Source: Patescibacteria group bacterium (GTDB taxonomy: Bacteria; Patescibacteriota; WWE3; UBA101185; UBA10185). From it: 5,560 bases of DNA. The stretch spans positions 1 through 5,560 of the forward strand of contig JAHIRX010000008.1 of assembly GCA_018818485.1 (NCBI GenBank). Direction: 5' to 3'. The notes under the pieces are model-generated. The model saw only the letters and a program-made list of their open reading frames with translations. It had not been told where the DNA came from and did not search any database. Both the position numbers and the translations under genes were made by a program. Positions within the stretch are counted from its first letter, which is position 1, and each line of letters opens with the position of its first letter. Shown here piece by piece: positions 1-4,089 of this stretch.

Positions 1-152
1 TCCATACCATCAACTTCAGTTACACCTTGTTTTGCAATAAATTCAATAATTTGTTCAATATCCTTGTTGTAAGCAACTAAAGTAGATTCCGATTTTCCTT
101 CGGCTTTTAAACTGTCTATGAAATTTTTATGAGCTATTTTTAAATTAGTCAT
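1..152 (-). CDS. Tyrosine recombinase (Xer/phage integrase family), N-terminal part only
   Basis: Reading the minus strand from the ATG at 152-150 gives 50 codons that stay open to the left edge, so only the N-terminus is present. The protein begins MTNLKIAHKNFIDSLKAEG and continues with a K-S-E-S-T-L-x-A-Y-x-x-D-I-x-x-x-I-x-F pattern (about residues 20-38). This is the typical first helices of the SAM-like core-binding domain of tyrosine recombinases (XerC/XerD and integrases), which clamp DNA and precede the catalytic domain. The catalytic R-H-R-Y residues lie outside the window, so chromosomal Xer (dimer resolution at dif) cannot be separated from a mobile-element integrase. There is no SD before the ATG; the leader is A- and C-rich. 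It is transcribed divergently from the FtsB-like gene, from a good promoter at 194-222. Confidence 0.75.
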   Translation of the reverse strand, partial: MTNLKIAHKNFIDSLKAEGKSESTLVAYNKDIEQIIEFIAKQGVTEVDGM

Positions 153-193
153 AGTTTTTTTTGGGGGCAGACTAGTGTTTTGAACAGTAGCCT

Positions 194-222
194 ATTATAA
201 CAAAAAGCGTAGCTATTTGCAA
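194..222 (-). promoter_or_regulatory. Extended -10 sigma70-type promoter for the recombinase gene
   Basis: On the minus strand, TTGCAA (222-217) is followed after exactly 17 bp by TATAAT (199-194), with a TG one base upstream of the -10 (extended -10). The predicted start near 187 gives a leader of about 35 nt before the ATG at 152. Because TTATAA is palindromic, the same -10 could also serve weak plus-strand transcription toward the FtsB-like gene, but I see no good plus-strand -35. Confidence 0.7.
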
Positions 223-242
223 AACCTATGGGGTAGGGTACC

Positions 243-269
243 AAAGCCGTTGAAATAAGTCAAGGCTTT
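243..269 (+). other. Hairpin covering the ribosome binding site of the FtsB-like gene
   Basis: AAAGCC (243-248) pairs with GGCTTT (264-269), and TTGA (250-253) pairs with TCAA (260-263), leaving a bulged G249 and a 6-nt loop. The 3' arm contains the AAGG (262-265), which is the only SD-like sequence, 8 nt before the ATG at 274. If transcribed, the stem would mask it. A -35-like TTGAAA (250-255) lies in the same stretch, with TATGCT (273-278) 17 bp further on, so some or all of this could be promoter rather than leader. Both readings are inferences. Confidence 0.35.
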
Positions 270-273
270 TAAT

Positions 274-669
274 ATGCTTAACCTAGTGAAGATAAAGTTA
301 AGTTCAAATCTAAAGTATATTTTGGGAGCATGTCTATTAGCTTTTTTGTCTTATGGGTTTATTAAATCAGGGCTTGAGGTTTTAGAGGGAAGTAAGAGGC
401 TTACTGAGGTGCAAGAAGAGGTTTTAAGTCTAGAATCAGAGAAAAATAAATTAGAAGAGGAAATAGAGTATAAAAAGACAGAAGAGTACATCGAGGAAAA
501 ATCAAGGAATGATCTAAACCTTGTTAAACCAGGAGAAACCATATATGTAGTTAAGAAAAGTGGTGAGAGCAAAGAGAAGAGTCCCTCTGTTTTGTCAGAA
601 ACTGATGAAAAGATGGATTTGACATATAAAGATGCTAATTGGTATATGTGGTATAGGCTCTTCTTTTGA
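274..669 (+). CDS. ftsB: FtsB/DivIC-family septum formation initiator
   Basis: This 131-residue bitopic membrane protein belongs to the FtsB/DivIC family, which bridges the FtsQ/DivIB-FtsL complex at the division septum and activates septal peptidoglycan synthesis. Visible parts are a short basic cytoplasmic N-terminus, one membrane segment (about 14-32), a charged Leu/Glu/Lys-rich coiled coil (about 35-70), then the family signature E-Y-I-E-E-K-S-R-N-D-L-N-L-V-K-P-G-E (71-88) with a beta-strand-like IYVV. The C-terminus ends in N-W-x-x-W-Y-R-L-F-F, resembling the aromatic tail seen in related proteins. The ATG at 274 is the first start after an in-frame stop at 256 and has AAGG 8 nt upstream; GTG at 286 is a weaker alternative without an SD. 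No terminator follows, and the tRNA promoter begins at its stop codon. The family call is firm; FtsB versus DivIC naming is a matter of lineage. Confidence 0.85.
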   Translation: MLNLVKIKLSSNLKYILGACLLAFLSYGFIKSGLEVLEGSKRLTEVQEEVLSLESEKNKLEEEIEYKKTEEYIEEKSRNDLNLVKPGETIYVVKKSGESKEKSPSVLSETDEKMDLTYKDANWYMWYRLFF

Positions 670-694
670 CAGTGACAGTCTTTAGTGGTAGATT
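666..694 (+). promoter_or_regulatory. Promoter of the initiator tRNA gene
   Basis: A perfect -35 TTGACA (666-671) overlaps the stop codon of the FtsB-like gene and is followed after 17 bp by TAGATT (689-694). The predicted start near 701 lies about 7 nt before the mature tRNA 5' end at 708, as expected for a tRNA promoter. Confidence 0.65.
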
Positions 695-707
695 TAGATG
701 CTATTAA

Positions 708-781
708 CGCGGGATGGAGGAATGGCACCTCACCGGGCTCATAATCCGGGGGTCCTGGTTCGAGTCCAGGTCCCGCAACCA
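708..781 (+). tRNA. Initiator tRNA-fMet (CAU)
   Basis: A full cloverleaf of 74 nt including encoded CCA (779-781). The acceptor strands CGCGGGA (708-714) and TCCCGCA (771-777) leave an unpaired C1 x A72, the classic bacterial initiator feature read by formylase. The D stem GAGG/CCTC (717-720/728-731) gives A11-U24, a second initiator feature. The anticodon loop CTCATAA (738-744) carries CAT at 740-742. The T arm is CCTGG-TTCGAGT-CCAGG (754-770). The anticodon stem is CCGGG/TCCGG (733-737/745-749), so the third of the three conserved G:C pairs is replaced by G·U. The D loop (7 nt) and variable region (4 nt) are short. Initiator identity is secure. Confidence 0.97.
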
Positions 782-799
782 AACAGCATTTTTCCAAGG

Positions 800-815
800 T
801 ATAATTTGTTATAAT
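800..815 (+). promoter_or_regulatory. Tandem -10 elements upstream of the second tRNA
   Basis: Two perfect TATAAT hexamers lie 10 bp apart, at 800-805 and 810-815. The downstream one is an extended -10 (TG at 807-808, one base before it), which fits the lack of a recognisable -35. Initiation near 822 would leave an 11-nt leader before the tRNA at 833. Confidence 0.6.
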
Positions 816-832
816 CGGGTTGCTTTTATTAG

Positions 833-908
833 GCCAACGTAGCTCAGGGGTTAGAGCGGGCGTTTCATAAGCGTCAGGTCGGTGGTTCAAGTCCACCCGT
901 TGGCACCA
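833..908 (+). tRNA. tRNA-Met (CAU), elongator; Ile2 not excluded
   Basis: A 76-nt cloverleaf with encoded CCA (906-908). The acceptor stem GCCAACG/CGTTGGC (833-839/898-904) is fully paired, which excludes an initiator. The D arm is GCTC/GAGC (842-845/854-857). The anticodon loop TTCATAA (864-870) has CAT at 866-868. The T arm is GGTGG-TTCAAGT-CCACC (881-897). CAU can decode Met, or Ile (AUA) once C34 is modified to lysidine. The TT start of the loop and the A-U pairs at 4:69 and 5:68 favour elongator Met over the G/C-rich acceptor usual for Ile2, but sequence alone does not settle it. Its 3' end contains the -35 of the next promoter. Confidence 0.9.
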
Positions 909-929
909 ATCCAAGCTTTTGTGTATACT
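900..929 (+). promoter_or_regulatory. Promoter of ftsH, with -35 inside the tRNA 3' end
   Basis: TTGGCA (900-905), formed by the tRNA acceptor strand and discriminator base, is followed after 18 bp by TATACT (924-929). A start at about 935-937 would leave only 3-5 nt before the ATG at 940, so the mRNA would be nearly leaderless. This fits the absence of any SD there. Confidence 0.5.
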
Positions 930-939
930 TCTTTAAGCA

Positions 940-2805
940 ATGGCCACATCTAAAAAGACAAGTAAAAAGAAAAGTCCACCAAAAAAAGGAAAACCCAAGA
1001 AGGTAGTTGTAGAAATTAAAAGACCTACTCTTTTTAGTAACATATTTTTCTACATTTTCTTACTTTTTGTTATATATATTCTTTCAAATACGTTTGGAGG
1101 TTATAGCCTTACAGGGGAGGAAGTTTCTATCTCTGATGTTGTAACTCTAATTAATGAGGAAAAAGTTCAAGATATAACAGTGGCTGAAGATAAAATTGAA
1201 GTTTTGTTAAGAGATGGAACAAATATATATGCAGAAAAAGAAACCAGCATAAGTTTTGATGAGATACTCACCAATAACAATATAGATAGAACAAAGATTG
1301 AAGGGGAGTTACAGATTGAGCACAGAGTTAACTTTGAGGACATAGTTACACCTATTCTAATGTTTGGCTTCCCAATTTTCATTTTATATATTCTTTTTAA
1401 ACAAATGAAAGGACAAAACAGCGAAATTATGTCCTTTGGTAAATCAAAAGCTAAGGTGTTTTTTAAGGGCCAGCAAAAGATAACTTTTAAAGATGTTGCG
1501 GGGTGCGAAGAAGCTAAAAGAGATATGTTGGAGATTGTAGACTTTTTAAAGTACCCTACAAAATATAGAAAGCTTGGAGCACGTATTCCAAAAGGAGTGT
1601 TGCTTGTGGGTCCCTCTGGAGTTGGAAAAACTCTATTGGCCAGAGCTATCTCTGGGGAAGCTGGTGTTCCATTTTTTAGTGTTGGGGGCTCAGAGTTTAT
1701 GGAGATGTTAGTTGGTGTGGGATCTTCAAGGGCAAGGGATCTTTTCAAGATGGCAAGAGAGCATCAACCAAGTTTAATCTTTATTGATGAGATAGATGCA
1801 ATTGGAAGACAACGAGGTATGGGAATTGGTGGTGGACATGACGAGAGAGAACAAACCCTAAATCAGATTCTTATTGAAATGGATGGGTTCGACCTAAGAA
1901 CAGATGTAATTGTTATAGGGGCAACCAACAGACCAGATATGTTAGATCCTGCACTAATTAGGCCAGGTAGATTTGATAGAAGAATATCAATTCCTCTTCC
2001 TGATCTTACGGATAGAGTGGGCATAATTAAAATTCATATGCAAGGAAAACCTTTTGAAGATAATGTGAACGTAGAAGGACTTGCTAAAAAAACAGTTGGT
2101 TTTAGTGGTGCTGACATTGAAAATATGCTTAATGAGTCTGCAATACTCACAGCAAGGGACGATAGACATAAGATTTCAAACATGGATTTAGATGAAGCTT
2201 CACTTAAGGTAACACTTGGTTCAGAGAGAAGGACTCTAAGAACGGAAGAAGAAAGGGAAGTTACTGCTTATCACGAAGCAGGACACGCACTTGTTGCCGC
2301 GTTTGTTAAAGATATGGATCCAGTACAGAGAATAAGCATAGTTGCAAGAGGGGCAACCTTAGGTCACACAGAGGCTTCTCCGGAGAGGGATAGATACAAT
2401 GAAACAGAAACAAGACTTCTTTCAAAAATCTCAGTTTTACTCGGAGGAAGAGCTGCAGAAGATGTTGTATTCAAAGAACTTTCCGTTGGTGCTGCAAACG
2501 ATATAAAAGAGGCAACAAGGATCGCAAGAATGATGGTTACAGACTTTGGTATGAGTGGTCTTGGCCCTATTCATTATGATTCAAAAAGTGAGTATTCATG
2601 GCTTGCTCAAGAGTTTGGCAACCCCCAGCTTTCTGATGAGATGTCAGCAAGAATAGACAACGAGATTAAAAAGATTATAGACGACTGTTTCAAAGAGGCT
2701 AAAGACATCATTATAAGAGAAAGAACAAAACTTGATAAAGTATCCAAAAAGCTTTTAGAAATAGAGACCATGGATGGTGATACATTCAGAGAACTTATAA
2801 AATAA
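940..2805 (+). CDS. ftsH: ATP-dependent zinc metalloprotease FtsH
   Basis: A complete 621-residue membrane-anchored AAA+ protease that extracts and degrades membrane and short-lived cytosolic proteins as a hexamer. Order: very Lys-rich N-terminus (1-28), membrane helix (about 31-50), small extracytoplasmic domain (about 52-134), second helix (about 136-153), AAA+ domain with Walker A GPSGVGKT (224-231), Walker B IFIDEID (280-286), second region of homology with RPGRFDR (341-347) including Arg fingers R341/R344, and an M41 peptidase domain with HEAGH (445-449) and third zinc ligand D521. The chain stops soon after the peptidase helices, without a long tail. Two departures from consensus are visible: Walker A has S and V in place of P and T (usual GPPGTGKT), and pore loop MLVGVG (256-261) has Leu257 where FtsH normally has Phe. 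The ATG at 940 lacks an SD. The stop is followed within about 10 bp by the next promoter. Confidence 0.99.
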   Translation: MATSKKTSKKKSPPKKGKPKKVVVEIKRPTLFSNIFFYIFLLFVIYILSNTFGGYSLTGEEVSISDVVTLINEEKVQDITVAEDKIEVLLRDGTNIYAEKETSISFDEILTNNNIDRTKIEGELQIEHRVNFEDIVTPILMFGFPIFILYILFKQMKGQNSEIMSFGKSKAKVFFKGQQKITFKDVAGCEEAKRDMLEIVDFLKYPTKYRKLGARIPKGVLLVGPSGVGKTLLARAISGEAGVPFFSVGGSEFMEMLVGVGSSRARDLFKMAREHQPSLIFIDEIDAIGRQRGMGIGGGHDEREQTLNQILIEMDGFDLRTDVIVIGATNRPDMLDPALIRPGRFDRRISIPLPDLTDRVGIIKIHMQGKPFEDNVNVEGLAKKTVGFSGADIENMLNESAILTARDDRHKISNMDLDEASLKVTLGSERRTLRTEEEREVTAYHEAGHALVAAFVKDMDPVQRISIVARGATLGHTEASPERDRYNETETRLLSKISVLLGGRAAEDVVFKELSVGAANDIKEATRIARMMVTDFGMSGLGPIHYDSKSEYSWLAQEFGNPQLSDEMSARIDNEIKKIIDDCFKEAKDIIIRERTKLDKVSKKLLEIETMDGDTFRELIK

Positions 2806-2816
2806 CCCCATAGCTT

Positions 2817-2845
2817 TTGACATACTTATTGTCTTATAGTACAAT
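2817..2845 (+). promoter_or_regulatory. Consensus sigma70-type promoter of the 115-codon ORF
   Basis: A perfect TTGACA (2817-2822) and TACAAT (2840-2845) are separated by exactly 17 bp. The predicted start near 2852 gives a leader of about 24 nt. It is one of the two most consensus-like promoters in the window and lies just after the ftsH stop. Confidence 0.8.
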
Positions 2846-2864
2846 ACTAAAAATTAAATAAAAC

Positions 2865-2870
2865 AGGAGG
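2865..2870 (+). promoter_or_regulatory. Consensus Shine-Dalgarno AGGAGG
   Basis: AGGAGG with a 5-nt spacer before the ATG at 2876. It is the only full-consensus SD in the window; ftsH, tatD and the recombinase have none. It fixes the start of the ORF and argues for real, efficient translation. Confidence 0.85.
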
Positions 2871-2875
2871 AAGAA

Positions 2876-3223
2876 ATGAGTACGTTTTTGAAGGGTTATC
2901 ATATTCACCATAACAACATAACGGGAAAAAAGTATCGTCATCGCATCAAAAAAGAGATTTCACCAGGAGCCAAAAGAATTTGCAATGGATTCCTCACGAG
3001 TTTTGGGATTACACTGGTTTTTTCGGCTAAATTCTGTTCGATCTTTTGCTGGCTTATTCAGCCGATTTGCGGTTTTCTTAATAAGCTGACCTCGCGTTTT
3101 ACGCGTGTGAATGGCAAGCTGATCTTTCGCGGGAAGAATTTTATTCTGGGCCACGGAGATAAAATTTTTGCCTCGGTGAAAAACGGAATTTATCAATCGA
3201 AAACCTTCGTTGAAATTTGTTAA
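2876..3223 (+). CDS. Hypothetical small basic protein with a hydrophobic middle
   Basis: A 115-residue ORF of unrecognised family. The N-terminal 38 residues are strongly basic and His-rich (YHIHH at 8-12, then K/R-rich 18-34). A hydrophobic stretch (about 39-68) with C54, C58 and C65 could span the membrane, and the C-terminal 35 residues are basic and mixed. Consensus promoter, AGGAGG at ideal spacing and a downstream hairpin make it a self-contained, probably highly expressed unit. Codon usage is foreign to the neighbourhood: 5 of 6 Arg codons are CGN, 4 of 8 Leu are CTG and 5 of 8 Ser are TCG, while by my reading ftsH has only two CGN Arg codons and no CTG Leu or TCG Ser. Recent transfer, a lineage-specific orphan, or an RNA whose ORF is incidental are all possible. 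The antisense strand is also open over 3196-2960 but has no start signals. I assign no function. Confidence 0.55.
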   Translation: MSTFLKGYHIHHNNITGKKYRHRIKKEISPGAKRICNGFLTSFGITLVFSAKFCSIFCWLIQPICGFLNKLTSRFTRVNGKLIFRGKNFILGHGDKIFASVKNGIYQSKTFVEIC

Positions 3224-3250
3224 AAGAAATTACGTCTTCTCACTCCAAAA

Positions 3251-3286
3251 GCCCCTTGAGCTTTTTAACCAAGGGGCAATTTCTTT
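3251..3286 (+). terminator. Hairpin terminator, possibly bidirectional
   Basis: GCCCCTTG (3251-3258) and CAAGGGGC (3270-3277) form a perfect 8-bp stem with an 11-nt loop, followed by AATTTCTTT. It lies 27 bp after the stop of the 115-codon ORF. On the minus strand the same stem is followed by TTTTGG, so it could also stop antisense transcription. The plus-strand U tract is interrupted, so its strength is uncertain. Confidence 0.7.
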
Positions 3287-3290
3287 GGTG

Positions 3291-3296
3291 TAGAAT
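3291..3296 (+). promoter_or_regulatory. Probable -10 of the tatD operon
   Basis: TAGAAT (3291-3296), just after the terminator, would start transcription at about 3302-3304, only 6-8 nt before the ATG at 3310. No convincing -35 is seen; the region 17-18 bp upstream is the terminator stem. The alternative is readthrough of the terminator. Confidence 0.35.
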
Positions 3297-3309
3297 TTAA
3301 TATATACAT

Positions 3310-4089
3310 ATGCTTATCGATTCTCATTGCCATATTCCACACAAAAATTACAATATGACTCCTGAAGAGGTGGTTTTAGATGCTAAAAAAGCTGATGTTA
3401 CTAAGCTTATAAGTATAGGAACTTCCATAGAAGAAACAGACTTGGTTGTTCGAGTAGCTTCACAATTTCCTAATATTTATCCAACAGTCGGCGTATGCCC
3501 CCATGAAAACAAAGATGTACCCTTAGCTGACCTAGAAAAAGATTTTAGAAAAGTATTAAGTAAATATAAGGAGGATGTTGTTGGAATTGGGGAGTGTGGA
3601 ATAGATATTAGTAATTGGGAAAATGGAAGAAAAGTTGAAGAACAAGTTGAACTTTTTGAGATGCAAATCAATATTGCCAAAGAAAGCTCTCTTCCTCTCA
3701 TTGTTCACAATCGAAACGGAGACGATCAAGTGTTAAAGCTTTTAGAAAAACATAGCGGGATGGAACTTAGAGGAGTTGTTCACTGTTTTGATTCTGACTG
3801 GGATTTTGCTCAGAAGGTGTTAAATCTAGGTTTTTACATCTCTTTTTCAGGACTTATCACATACCTAAATAAGAAGGATCTCTTAGAAGTAGTGAGAAAA
3901 GTTCCAATGAATAGATTTCTAGTGGAAACAGATGCCCCATATTTATCTCCACAGGAACATCGTGGGCAGGTAAACTATCCAAAATATGTTAGAATAATCG
4001 CTGAGAAAGTCGCTTCAGTAAAGGAAATAAGTATATCTGAGATTGAAGAAAATACGTACAGAAATACCTGCACACTTTTTGGAATATGA
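3310..4089 (+). CDS. tatD: TatD-family metal-dependent hydrolase (DNase)
   Basis: A complete 259-residue TatD/YcfH-type TIM-barrel hydrolase of the amidohydrolase superfamily, cytosolic; members act as Mg-dependent 3'-5' exonucleases and some as D-aminoacyl-tRNA deacylases. Expected metal ligands are present in order: H6 and H8 (DSHCH, 4-8), E95 (GIGECGID), H133 (LIVHNRN), H158 (GVVHCF) and D208 (VETDAPYLSP). Length is normal for the family. One change is visible: the usual G-x-H-P-H near residue 61 reads GVCPH (61-65), with Cys for the first His. No SD precedes the ATG at 3310, and the probable -10 is very close, suggesting a nearly leaderless mRNA. The stop codon overlaps the start of the glycosyltransferase as ATGA, implying co-transcription and coupled translation. 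The symbol is for the family; the exact paralog is not resolved. Confidence 0.96.
   Translation: MLIDSHCHIPHKNYNMTPEEVVLDAKKADVTKLISIGTSIEETDLVVRVASQFPNIYPTVGVCPHENKDVPLADLEKDFRKVLSKYKEDVVGIGECGIDISNWENGRKVEEQVELFEMQINIAKESSLPLIVHNRNGDDQVLKLLEKHSGMELRGVVHCFDSDWDFAQKVLNLGFYISFSGLITYLNKKDLLEVVRKVPMNRFLVETDAPYLSPQEHRGQVNYPKYVRIIAEKVASVKEISISEIEENTYRNTCTLFGI

Noticed and set aside
667..678. Direct repeat TGACAG-TGACAG after the FtsB-like stop
   Set aside because: Two 6-bp copies, partly explained by the -35 TTGACA; no further copies.
351..914. Minus-strand 187-codon ORF over the FtsB-like gene and both tRNAs
   Set aside because: It reads antisense through two perfect tRNA genes, giving the well-known false peptide of the GLEPGPPDYEPGEV type, and through the coding FtsB-like gene. 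There are no start signals.
1167..1748. Minus-strand 193-codon ORF inside ftsH
   Set aside because: Antisense shadow of a strongly conserved ftsH segment, with no RBS or promoter and no protein-family features.
3052..3132. Repeats inside the orphan ORF: GCTTATT/AATAAGC inverted pair and two AAGCTGA...CGCG copies
   Set aside because: Short and imperfect, at the level expected by chance in 350 bp.
3113..3214. Resemblance of the orphan ORF C-terminus (GKLIFRGKNF ... GDKIFASVKNG) to ribosomal protein bL27
   Set aside because: Only a loose R-G-x-x-F ... D-x-I-F-A-x-x-x-G pattern matches. The N-terminus and hydrophobic middle do not fit, other frames do not supply the missing bL27 parts, and the spacing needs a deletion. 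Probably chance.
2852..3286. Orphan transcript as tmRNA, RNase P RNA or SRP RNA
   Set aside because: I see no tRNA-like ends, no RNase P conserved core and no SRP hairpin motif, and a perfect SD/ATG argues for translation.
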